The notes beneath the pieces were generated by a model. That model saw only the letters and a program-made list of their open reading frames with translations. It was not told the DNA's origin and made no database searches. This document shows, piece after piece, positions 1-5,800 of a DNA stretch of 6,691 nucleotides. The stretch is from Actinomycetota bacterium (GTDB taxonomy: Bacteria; Actinomycetota; Thermoleophilia; UBA2241), in the NCBI GenBank assembly GCA_003132645.1, contig PKYM01000230.1, forward strand, positions 3,705 to 10,395, read 5' to 3'. Made by a program: the position numbers and the translations under genes. Numbering within the stretch: the first letter of the stretch is position 1; every line of letters begins with the position of its first letter.

Positions 1-615
1 AGCCAGGTCGCCGGCAAGCTGATCACCGGCTGGTTCACCAAGCTCGGCCTCAAGATCAAGTTCCAGGTGGTCGACGAGGGCGTGCTCTCAACGGCTACCT
101 ACAACATGAAGGGCAAGGCCTACGCGCCCGACTACGACATGTTCCTCTGGGGCTGGGGCGAGTACGTCGACCCCAACTACATCCTCGGGGTCTTCACAAA
201 GGCCCAGATCGACGGCTGGAACGACTGCTGCTGGACAAGCCCGGCGTACGACAAGCTCTACAACGAGCAGTCGCAGGAGATGGACCCGACCAAGCGAGCC
301 GCCGAGGTCCAGCAGATGCAGCAGATGTTCTACCAGGCGGCGCCCTATATCGTGATCGCCTACCAGCAGGACCTGCAGGCCTACAACAGCTCCGCCTGGA
401 CGGGCTGGGTCCGCTACCCCAGCAAGGGCGGCATGGTCGTCTTCTCGAACGACAACATCGACAGCTACCGCTTCGCTCAGCTCAGGCCGGCCACCAAGAC
501 GAGCAGCACGCCCGTCGGACTCATCGTCGGCGTGATCGTAGCGGCCGTTGTCGTGATCCTCGCCATCGTCTTGCTCCTGCGCCGCCGCGGGAACACGGCA
601 GTCGAAGAGTCGTAG
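1..615 (+). CDS. ABC transporter family 5 substrate-binding protein, C-terminal part with membrane anchor (5' truncated)
   Basis: The reading frame is open from the first base and ends at TAG 613-615, giving 204 visible residues. The start lies outside the window. The fold resembles the C-terminal lobe of SBP_bac_5 proteins, which capture peptides, nickel or sugars for an ABC importer. Typical features are a YDMFLWGWGEYVDPNYIL stretch, the SPAYDKLYNEQ segment, a helix around DPTKRAAEVQQMQQMF, and the APYIVIAYQQDLQAYN strand. A Ser/Thr-rich linker is followed by a hydrophobic helix at about visible residues 172-193 and then RRR, so the protein ends in a stop-transfer anchor with a short cytoplasmic tail. 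Adjacent cysteines occur in the segment WNDCCW. The permease and ATPase genes are not in the window, so the substrate cannot be named. A strong hairpin follows the stop, which suggests this gene ends its transcription unit. Family call is confident; ligand is unknown. Confidence 0.9.
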   Translation, partial: SQVAGKLITGWFTKLGLKIKFQVVDEGVLSTATYNMKGKAYAPDYDMFLWGWGEYVDPNYILGVFTKAQIDGWNDCCWTSPAYDKLYNEQSQEMDPTKRAAEVQQMQQMFYQAAPYIVIAYQQDLQAYNSSAWTGWVRYPSKGGMVVFSNDNIDSYRFAQLRPATKTSSTPVGLIVGVIVAAVVVILAIVLLLRRRGNTAVEES

Positions 616-631
616 CCGGCTGACCTGCGCC

Positions 632-680
632 GGCCGCCCGACGGCGGTCCTCCTGCGAGGACCGCCGTCGGGCGGCTCTT
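632..680 (+). terminator. GC-rich hairpin terminator after the substrate-binding protein gene
   Basis: A perfect 19-bp inverted repeat (633-651 with 658-676) can extend inward by one C-G pair (652/657) to leave a four-base loop, and outward by a G-U pair. It begins 17 bases after the stop codon. The trailing sequence is TCTT rather than a long T run. It fits an actinobacterial-style terminator or a 3' stabilising hairpin. The arm length and perfection are hard to explain by GC content alone. Confidence 0.85.
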
Positions 681-713
681 CGACCGATACCGACGTCTGG
701 GACGACCGTCTCA

Positions 714-723
714 GGGAGGTGAG
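714..723 (+). promoter_or_regulatory. ribosome binding site of the EamA permease
   Basis: GGGAGGTGAG closely matches the anti-Shine-Dalgarno complement. It sits just before GTG 726 with the AGG core about five bases away, which fixes this GTG as the start. Confidence 0.8.
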
Positions 724-725
724 GC

Positions 726-1610
726 GTGTCGCGCAAGGGCTGGCTTCTTTTTTGCGCACTGTGCGTCATCTGGGGCATCCCCTACCTGCTCATCCGGATC
801 GCGGTGCGCGAGCTGTCACCGGCCCAGCTCGTCTTCTTTCGCACGCTGCCGGCGGCGCTGCTCCTGCTGCCCTTCGCCCTGCATCGCGGTGAGCTTCGCA
901 CCCTGGTCTCGCGCTGGCGCTGGCTGCTCGCCTACACCCTGGCCGAGATCGCCCTTCCCTGGCTGCTGCTGTCCCACGCCGAGGTGCAGTTGCCGAGCTC
1001 GATGGCAGGGCTTCTGGTGGCCGCGGTGCCGCTGATCGGCGCCGTGCTCTATCGGCTCGCTGGGACCGAAGAACGCCTGGACCGGCGCCGGTTGTGCGGC
1101 CTCGTCGTGGGGTTCGCCGGTGTTGCGGCCCTGGTGGGCTTCGATGTGAGCGGCGGCCACCCCCGCGCCGTGGTCGAGGTCATCGTGGTCGCCCTCTGCT
1201 ACGCGACGGGACCGCTCATCATCAGTCGCCGGCTGGCCCATCTGCCCGCCCTGGGGGTGGTCACCGCCTCGCTCGTGATCACCGCCGTGGCCTACGCGCC
1301 GCTGGGCCTGCGACATCTGCCGGCGACCGTTTCGGGCGAGACGATCGCGGCCGTCGCCACCCTGGCGCTGGTCTGCACCGCCCTGGCCTTCATGCTGTTC
1401 TTTGCGCTGATCGCGGAGGTCGGCCCGGCGCGCGCCACGGTGATCACCTATGTCAATCCGCTGGTGGCCGTGCTGCTGGGCGTCGCTATCCTCGGCGAGC
1501 CGCTCACTGCCGGGATCGCCGTCGCCCTGCCGCTCATCGTCGGCGGGTCCGTGCTGGCGACGTCGCGCTCGCCGCAGCAGCGGCGGGCGTCGACCGCGGC
1601 GACCAGGTAG
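726..1610 (+). CDS. EamA/DMT-family transporter permease (ten-helix)
   Basis: This complete 294-residue protein starts at GTG 726 behind a strong ribosome binding site and ends at TAG 1608-1610. The length is usual for the drug/metabolite transporter superfamily. Hydrophobic segments lie near residues 5-25, 33-53, 65-82, 91-110, 123-140, 149-166, 176-193, 206-228, 238-255 and 262-279. That gives ten helices in two EamA repeats of about five. The second repeat carries the typical YVNPLVAVLLGVAILGEPLT signature (242-261), and the first carries the related SSMAGLLVAAVPLIGAVLYR (91-110). Such proteins sit in the inner membrane and usually export or import amino acids, nucleobases or other small metabolites by proton exchange. 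Nothing here identifies the substrate. The C-terminus is a short Arg/Ser-rich cytoplasmic tail. The upstream hairpin isolates the gene from the substrate-binding protein, so I infer independent transcription. Family call is confident; substrate is unknown. Confidence 0.93.
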   Translation: MSRKGWLLFCALCVIWGIPYLLIRIAVRELSPAQLVFFRTLPAALLLLPFALHRGELRTLVSRWRWLLAYTLAEIALPWLLLSHAEVQLPSSMAGLLVAAVPLIGAVLYRLAGTEERLDRRRLCGLVVGFAGVAALVGFDVSGGHPRAVVEVIVVALCYATGPLIISRRLAHLPALGVVTASLVITAVAYAPLGLRHLPATVSGETIAAVATLALVCTALAFMLFFALIAEVGPARATVITYVNPLVAVLLGVAILGEPLTAGIAVALPLIVGGSVLATSRSPQQRRASTAATR

Positions 1611-1633
1611 CCGGGGCGACCGGGGCGACCGGG
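1611..1633 (+). repeat. short 9-bp tandem repeat just after the permease stop
   Basis: CCGGGGCGA occurs twice in tandem (1611-1619 and 1620-1628), followed by a partial third copy CCGGG. The heptamer GGTAGCC also brackets the repeat, at 1606-1612 (across the permease stop) and 1632-1638. It looks like a simple slippage repeat. I see no function for it. Confidence 0.6.
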
Positions 1634-1704
1634 TAGCCTGGGCGGATCCGCGAACGACCCTCGCGAGCTCGTCTCGCAACGGCGTGGGCGCCTTGAGGAC
1701 CGCA

Positions 1705-1715
1705 TAGAATATGAT
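1705..1715 (+). promoter_or_regulatory. possible -10 region upstream of the sensor kinase/phosphatase gene
   Basis: An AT-rich patch in otherwise GC-rich DNA contains overlapping TAGAAT (1705-1710) and TATGAT (1710-1715), each matching five of six bases of a sigma-70 -10 box. No good -35 box lies at 16-18 bases upstream; TTGAGG at 1693-1698 is far too close. The call rests on base composition and position in the 143-bp gap between the permease and the large gene, so it is weak. Confidence 0.25.
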
Positions 1716-1753
1716 GCGTCTTTCCGCTGACTCGACGTTCATGCAGGGGTGAA

Positions 1754-4700
1754 GTGCCACAACTGGGCATAGCGCCGCCGATCGAACCACCGCAGCTGCG
1801 GTTTCACCTGCCCCTCGAGGCTTCGCACCTGCTACGCGCCCGCGAGCGGCTCCGTGACTACCTGCGCGAGTACTGCGCCTCGAGGGACCTGATCGACGAC
1901 GTGGTGCTCTGCATCGAGGAAGCCTGCACCAACGCCATCCGCCACAGCGCCGCCCACGACGACATGCAGATCGCCCTGGGGTTCACCGGTGGGCGGCTCG
2001 TCGCGCTCGTCAAGGACAGCGGACGCGGCTTCGACACCGACAAGTTCGACCCCCACGTCATGCCCGATCTCAGACGCGACCACGGCCGCGGGCTGTTCAT
2101 CATCGCCAATCTCATGGACGAGCTCGAACTGCACTGCGAGGGCGGCCTCGAGGTGCGCATGACAAAGGGAGCGGTCGCCCAGTGCGACCGCTTCGCGCTG
2201 GAAAGCGGCTTCGACGAGGGCGGCGGCCGGCCCAGCCACAGGCAGACGCGACTGCGCGCCATGCTCGAGGAGATCGACGAGGGCTTCATCGGCCTCGACT
2301 GGGAGTACCGCCAGATCCACGTCAACGAGACGGCCTGCCGGATGCTCCGCTGTTCTCCCGACGAACTGCTGGGCCGGACACCCTGGGAGGTGTGGCCGAT
2401 GCTCCTGGGCAGCGAGATCGACCGCTCGTGTCACCAGGCCATGGAGCTGGGCAAACCCTCGACCGTGGAGCACGTCACCGGCGCGGGGCGGTGGTTCGAG
2501 CTGCGGACCTACCCGACGTCAGCCGGTGTCAGCGTCTACCTGCGTGACATCAGCGAGCGCAAACGCAAAGAAGCCGAGCGCGACCGCTATCTCGCCGACC
2601 TGCACGAAAGCGAGGCTCGCAGCGATCTGCTCGCCCACGTAGCCAGCGCGCTGCTGTCCAGCGACGGTCCTCAGAGGCTGGTCGAGACACTCTGCCGCCA
2701 GGTCATGGCGCACCTCGACTGCCAGGTCTTTCTGAACTTCGTGGTCGACGACGAGACCGACCGCCTGCACTTGAACGCCTGCGCCGGCATTCCCGACAAT
2801 GAAGCGCGACGCATCGAGTGGCTCGACTACGGGACCGCGGTCTGTGGCCGCGCCGCCCGCGACCGCGTCCGCGTCGTGGCCGAGCAGATCGGCACGACGC
2901 CCGACGCCCGCACCGACCCGCTGCGCTCGTTCGGTATCCAGGCCTTCGTCTGCCACCCCCTGCTCTCGCAAGGCAGACTCCTGGGCACGCTTGCTTTCGG
3001 CACCCGCACCCGCGACCATTTCTCAGACGACGCCCTCTCGGTCATGAACACCGTCGCCGATCACGTCGCCATCGCCATGGCCCGCACGCAGGCCGTGCAG
3101 GTCCACCAGGCTCTCGACGAAAGCGAGCGACGCTACCTCGACAGCGAAGAGCGCTATCGCAGGCTCTTCGAGAGCATGCAGGAGCCCTTCTGCCTCGCCG
3201 AGATGATCCGCGACCAGCAGCGGGCGATCGACTTTCGCTACCTCGAAGCCAACCCCGCCTTCGTTTCTCTGCTGGGCCGTGAGGGCGAAGAGGTGCTCGG
3301 CAAGCGGGTCCAAGAGCTCCTCCCGGCCATCGACCCGGTGTGGGTCGAGGTGCTGGACCGGGTCGCCGCGACCGGCGTGGCGACGCGTTTCTGCCACGAT
3401 TCGACGACCTTCGAGCGGCACTTCGAGATCTTCGCCTTTCGCGTCGACGCAGACCGCGTCGGGGTGATGGTGACCGATGCCACCGAGCGCGAAGAGGCGC
3501 GGCGCGAGCGGGAACAACTCGTCGAGCGGTTGCAGCGTCAGCACGAGGAGTTGCAGGCGCAAAGCGAGGCCTTCCGGGCGCAAAGTGAGGCTTTGCGGGC
3601 GCAAACCGAGGCCTTGCGCGCCCAGACCCAGGAGCTGCGTGCCCAAGCCGAAGCGGCGCGCCGGCACACGGCTCTGGCCGACGCGCTCAACACCATCGAC
3701 GGCCTCATCCACTCGACGCACGACTTCGACGAGATCATGCGGCGCGCGCTCGAGCAGGGCGCCGAGGCGCTCCGCGCCGACGCCGGCACCATCGAAGTGC
3801 GCGAAGAGAGCTCCTGGGTGGTGCGCTACCAGCACGGCTTCTCGGCCGACGACGTCGGCCTGCGCCAGACCGAGGCGGAGGCCCCCAGCGCCACCCGAGC
3901 CTGGGCCACGATGAAGCCCGTGGCCGTCGGCGACCTGGCCCAGGTCGAACCGCTGAACGGCGGTTTCGTGCGCTCCCGCGGTGTGCGCTCGATCCTCGCC
4001 GCGCCCCTGATCGTCCGGCAGCGGGTGACCGGCTGCCTGCTGTTCTACGGGCGCCGCCCGCGCACGTTCAGCGAGGCCGAGATCGACTTCGTGCGCAAGC
4101 TCGGCGTGACGGTCTCGCTGGCTACCGACAACGCCCGCCTCTACCAGCAGGAACACGACGTCGCCCAGGTCTTGCGCGCCGCCCTGCTCAAGCTGCCCGG
4201 ACAGATCGCCGGCCTGCGCTATGCCCATCGCTATCACGCCGCCGTCGAGCCCGCCCACGTGGGCGGCGACTTCTACGACCTCTTCGAGCTCGATCACGGC
4301 CTGGTCGGGGTGGTGATCGGCGACATCTCCGGCAAGGGCCTCGAGGCCGCGGTGCTGACCAGTCTGGTCAAGAACACGCTGCGCGCGCACGCCGCCGAGA
4401 AGGGCAAGACGCCGGCCGACGTCGTAACCCTGACCAACACGGTGCTGGCCCGCGAGACGGCGGCCGAGGTCTTCGCGACCGTCTTCTTTGCCATGCTCGA
4501 CCGTCGCGACGGCCGTCTCGTGTACTGCAACGCCGGCCACCCGGCGATCGCCGTGGCTCGCGTCGACGGCGAGGTCGCCGGCCTGCCCGCCACCTCGCCG
4601 CTGATCGGCGCCTTCACCGATTTCAGCTACGCGAACGCCGAGACCTACCTGGCCTGCGGCGATCTGCTGTTCCTCTACACCGACGGGCTCACCGAAGCGC

Positions 4701-4906
4701 GGCGCGACCAGGACATGTTCGGCGAGTCACGGGTCTTTGAGATGATCGGCAGGCTGCGCGTCTTCGCGCCGGGCGTCGTAGTCGGTCGGGTGATCGACAG
4801 CGCCGTGGCCTTCGCCGGCGGCGGGCTGCACGACGATCTGGCGGTGCTGGCGCTGCAACGCCTCGAGCTGCCGGGACCAAGCCAGCAGAAGCTGACCTTC
4901 ACCTAG
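1754..4906 (+). CDS. multidomain partner-switching regulator: RsbW-like kinase, PAS, GAF, PAS, coiled coil, GAF, SpoIIE-type PP2C phosphatase
   Basis: This 1050-residue protein starts at GTG 1754, preceded by AGGGGTGA. An in-frame TGA at 1712 and the lack of other ATG/GTG codons after it support this start. No membrane helix is seen, so it is probably cytoplasmic. Domains in order are as follows. (1) HATPase_c_2 kinase, about 15-150, with N box EACTNAIRHS (56-65, Asn60), G1 DSGRGFD (88-94) and G2 HGRGLFII (110-117). (2) PAS, about 166-270. (3) GAF, about 289-445. (4) PAS, about 463-578. (5) Heptad coiled coil, about 578-637. (6) GAF, about 640-796. (7) SpoIIE/RsbU-type phosphatase, about 800-1042, with VGGDFYD (Asp839), GDISGKG (Asp857), NAGHP (926-930), LYTDGLTE (974-981) and HDD (1026-1028). 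All motifs expected for both enzymes look intact. In the Bacillus RsbW/RsbU paradigm the kinase phosphorylates a STAS protein and binds a sigma factor, while the phosphatase restores the STAS protein. The STAS gene at 5312-5677 is a likely substrate. Signals sensed by the PAS and GAF domains are unknown. Confidence 0.93.
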   Translation: MPQLGIAPPIEPPQLRFHLPLEASHLLRARERLRDYLREYCASRDLIDDVVLCIEEACTNAIRHSAAHDDMQIALGFTGGRLVALVKDSGRGFDTDKFDPHVMPDLRRDHGRGLFIIANLMDELELHCEGGLEVRMTKGAVAQCDRFALESGFDEGGGRPSHRQTRLRAMLEEIDEGFIGLDWEYRQIHVNETACRMLRCSPDELLGRTPWEVWPMLLGSEIDRSCHQAMELGKPSTVEHVTGAGRWFELRTYPTSAGVSVYLRDISERKRKEAERDRYLADLHESEARSDLLAHVASALLSSDGPQRLVETLCRQVMAHLDCQVFLNFVVDDETDRLHLNACAGIPDNEARRIEWLDYGTAVCGRAARDRVRVVAEQIGTTPDARTDPLRSFGIQAFVCHPLLSQGRLLGTLAFGTRTRDHFSDDALSVMNTVADHVAIAMARTQAVQVHQALDESERRYLDSEERYRRLFESMQEPFCLAEMIRDQQRAIDFRYLEANPAFVSLLGREGEEVLGKRVQELLPAIDPVWVEVLDRVAATGVATRFCHDSTTFERHFEIFAFRVDADRVGVMVTDATEREEARREREQLVERLQRQHEELQAQSEAFRAQSEALRAQTEALRAQTQELRAQAEAARRHTALADALNTIDGLIHSTHDFDEIMRRALEQGAEALRADAGTIEVREESSWVVRYQHGFSADDVGLRQTEAEAPSATRAWATMKPVAVGDLAQVEPLNGGFVRSRGVRSILAAPLIVRQRVTGCLLFYGRRPRTFSEAEIDFVRKLGVTVSLATDNARLYQQEHDVAQVLRAALLKLPGQIAGLRYAHRYHAAVEPAHVGGDFYDLFELDHGLVGVVIGDISGKGLEAAVLTSLVKNTLRAHAAEKGKTPADVVTLTNTVLARETAAEVFATVFFAMLDRRDGRLVYCNAGHPAIAVARVDGEVAGLPATSPLIGAFTDFSYANAETYLACGDLLFLYTDGLTEARRDQDMFGESRVFEMIGRLRVFAPGVVVGRVIDSAVAFAGGGLHDDLAVLALQRLELPGPSQQKLTFT
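3551..3655 (+). repeat. five in-frame 21-bp tandem repeats encoding a heptad coiled coil
   Basis: Five consecutive 21-bp units start at 3551, 3572, 3593, 3614 and 3635. They encode heptads of the form [L/F]-[R/Q]-A-Q-[S/T/A]-[E/Q]-[A/E], residues 600-634 of the large regulator. The first three units are most alike at DNA level (all share GGGCGCAAA or GGCGCAAA and GAGGC); the last two have drifted in codon use. A leucine or phenylalanine opens each heptad, as expected for a parallel coiled-coil linker between the second PAS and second GAF domains. Gain or loss of a unit would keep both reading frame and helical phase. Confidence 0.9.
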
Positions 4907-4942
4907 GGGCGGCGCCAGAGGTCACTTCGCCGCGGCTCTCGC

Positions 4943-4971
4943 TTGACGCTGCCCCGCGCGACCCCCACGAT
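4943..4971 (+). promoter_or_regulatory. possible sigma-70-type promoter for tatA
   Basis: TTGACG (4943-4948) matches five of six bases of the -35 consensus. Seventeen bases downstream is CACGAT (4966-4971), which matches the -10 box at only three positions. Transcription would begin near 4978, leaving a leader of about 37 bases before GTG 5015. Position and spacing are right but the -10 box is poor, so read-through from the large upstream gene is equally possible. Confidence 0.3.
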
Positions 4972-5002
4972 GGAAGAACGACCCCATCGATATGCCCCCC
5001 GC

Positions 5003-5008
5003 GGAGGT
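5003..5008 (+). promoter_or_regulatory. ribosome binding site that sets the tatA start
   Basis: GGAGGT lies six bases before GTG 5015. This choice removes a 24-residue N-terminal extension, from an upstream in-frame start at 4943, that has no TatA character and would bury the membrane helix inside the chain. Confidence 0.85.
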
Positions 5009-5014
5009 AGCTCT

Positions 5015-5287
5015 GTGATCGAAGACCTGCTCACCCCCTATCACCTGCTGATTCTCTTTGCCCTTCTGTTCTTTCTGTTCGGCGCCAAGCGCCTTCCCGG
5101 GCTCGGCAAGTCGCTGGGCCACGGCATCCGTGAGTTTCGCGGCGGGCTGGCGGGTCTGAGCGCAGATCACGACGACGAGTTGCCCGAGGCCGCGCCGGAA
5201 GCCGCGGCCGATGCGCAGCTGACTCTGGCCGCTGCCGATGGATCGCGCGCGCTGGACGCCGGCGACGAGCCGCCGAGACCGGCCTAG
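5015..5287 (+). CDS. tatA: Sec-independent protein translocase component TatA
   Basis: The 90-residue product starts at GTG 5015 behind GGAGGT and ends at TAG 5285-5287. TatA oligomers form the part of the twin-arginine translocase that lets folded proteins cross the membrane. The sequence has the classic plan: a very short N-terminus, one membrane helix (about 9-22), the Phe22-Gly23 hinge, AKRLPGLGKSLG, and an amphipathic helix (about 28-48). By hand alignment to E. coli TatA, His10 falls at the position of polar Gln8, and Phe41 at the position of Phe39. The remaining tail is acidic and Ala-rich and looks disordered. The FG hinge favours TatA over TatB, which usually has a Gly-Pro hinge. No tatC is present in the window, so this is a detached tatA. 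It lies 108 bp after the large regulator on the same strand and only 24 bp from the convergent STAS gene. Confidence 0.93.
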   Translation: MIEDLLTPYHLLILFALLFFLFGAKRLPGLGKSLGHGIREFRGGLAGLSADHDDELPEAAPEAAADAQLTLAAADGSRALDAGDEPPRPA

Positions 5288-5299
5288 TACTTGGGGGCG

Positions 5300-5339
5300 G
5301 GGCCTCCAGGCCTAGTGTTGGAGGGCCAGGGCCTCCAGG
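5300..5339. repeat. 11-bp direct repeat and weak inverted repeat at the tatA/STAS convergence
   Basis: GGGCCTCCAGG occurs at 5300-5310 in the intergenic gap and again at 5329-5339 inside the 3' end of the STAS gene. Between them, CCTCCA (5303-5308) can pair with TGGAGG (5319-5324) across a ten-base loop. The hairpin spans the convergent 3' ends and might help terminate both transcripts. It has no T run on either strand and a short stem, so a terminator role is only a suggestion. Confidence 0.4.
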
Positions 5340-5677
5340 GCCGCGGCGCGACTCGGGGAGATCGCGAACACACCGTCGAGACCGGTGATCTCGAGGATGC
5401 GCCTGATGTTTCCGTCGAGACAGGCGATAGCCAGCACGCCCTGCCGCAGTCGCAGTCGCTTGCCGGCGCTGACGAGCACGCCGAGGGCGGTCGAGTCGAT
5501 GAAGGTCGCGCCGGTGAGATCGATGACCACACGCTGGGCTCCGTCGTCGATGCTGTGCATGACGACGTCCTTGAACCTGGGGGCCGTATAGAGATCGACC
5601 TCGCCGGTCAGGATGACGACCGCGACGTCGCCCTCGAGTCGCTCTACGTCGACTGAGAACTGCGATGCGTCCGGCAT
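5312..5677 (-). CDS. STAS-domain anti-sigma factor antagonist (RsbV/SpoIIAA-like)
   Basis: The 121-residue protein starts at ATG (5677-5675), preceded on the minus strand by the purine-rich AGAGGGGGCG, and ends at TAG (5314-5312). It is a single STAS domain of normal length. Family landmarks are the N-terminal strand VAVVILTGEVDLYTAPRF (18-35) and the phospho-site loop FIDSTALGVLV (59-69). Ser62 of the DST motif aligns with the serine that anti-sigma kinases phosphorylate in SpoIIAA and RsbV. In that family, the unphosphorylated protein binds the kinase/anti-sigma factor and frees the sigma factor. Phosphorylation by an RsbW-type kinase inactivates it, and a PP2C phosphatase reactivates it. 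The neighbouring 1050-residue protein has both enzyme activities, so pairing is a reasonable inference, though the two genes are on opposite strands with tatA between them. A candidate promoter and structured leader lie upstream. Confidence 0.93.
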   Translation of the reverse strand: MPDASQFSVDVERLEGDVAVVILTGEVDLYTAPRFKDVVMHSIDDGAQRVVIDLTGATFIDSTALGVLVSAGKRLRLRQGVLAIACLDGNIRRILEITGLDGVFAISPSRAAALEALALQH

Positions 5678-5690
5678 GATCGCCCCCTCT

Positions 5691-5750
5691 CGCTCGCGCC
5701 CGGCTTGACTGCAGACGGCAGTCTGACCAGCCGCTGATCTTACGCGAGCG
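5691..5750 (-). promoter_or_regulatory. nested inverted repeats in the leader of the STAS gene
   Basis: Three inverted repeats nest around one centre: CGCTCGCG/CGCGAGCG (5691-5698 with 5743-5750), CGGCT/AGCCG (5701-5705 with 5729-5733) and GACTGC/GCAGTC (5707-5712 with 5718-5723). An alternative inner pairing, CAGAC/GTCTG (5712-5716 with 5721-5725), is mutually exclusive with the last. On the minus-strand mRNA the base of the structure ends next to the ribosome binding site (about 5681-5690). It could be a translational or stability element, a protein site, or a 3' hairpin of the upstream methyltransferase gene. No T run follows. Confidence 0.45.
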
Positions 5751-5762
5751 CCTTTCGGGGTG

Positions 5763-5792
5763 ATTCTCCGTTTTCGAGGGTGTCTACGTCAA
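5763..5792 (-). promoter_or_regulatory. candidate sigma-70-type promoter for the STAS gene
   Basis: Read on the minus strand, TTGACG (5792-5787) is followed after 18 bases by GAGAAT (5768-5763). This gives five of six -35 matches and four of six -10 matches. It sits nine bases after the methyltransferase stop. Transcription from it would start near 5756, so the nested repeats at 5691-5750 would make up nearly the whole leader of about 79 bases. I see no convincing SigB/SigF-type box pair (GTTT and GGGTAT). Confidence 0.4.
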
Positions 5793-5800
5793 TCCGACTT

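Noticed and set aside
1741..1752. Mini-ORF ATG CAG GGG TGA ending just before the GTG of the large regulator
   Set aside because: It has no ribosome binding site of its own and encodes three residues. Its bases are better explained as the binding site of the GTG at 1754.
816..1790. Long minus-strand open frame (324 codons) opposite the permease
   Set aside because: It is antisense to a clear ten-helix EamA gene. Its product is rich in Arg, Gln and Gly with no recognisable domain, as expected from the complement of high-GC codons.
3023..4540. 505-codon minus-strand open frame opposite the large regulator
   Set aside because: The plus strand here encodes GAF, PAS and SpoIIE domains with canonical motifs. 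The antisense product is a low-complexity Val/Gly/Leu/His-rich shadow frame.
1874..4660. High cysteine count (about 18) in the regulator as a sign of redox sensing
   Set aside because: Several lie at positions common in GAF domains of this type, such as the AVCGRAA and VCHPLL segments, and no CxxC or heme/iron-sulfur pattern is visible.
4909..4933. Possible terminator after the large regulator (GCGGCG/CGCCGC)
   Set aside because: It is only a 6-bp GC stem with a 13-base loop and no T run, which is expected by chance in this base composition.
4943..5014. N-terminal extension of TatA from an upstream in-frame TTG at 4943
   Set aside because: The extension has no TatA character and would put about 24 residues before a helix that is normally at the very N-terminus. 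GTG 5015 has a well-spaced GGAGGT.
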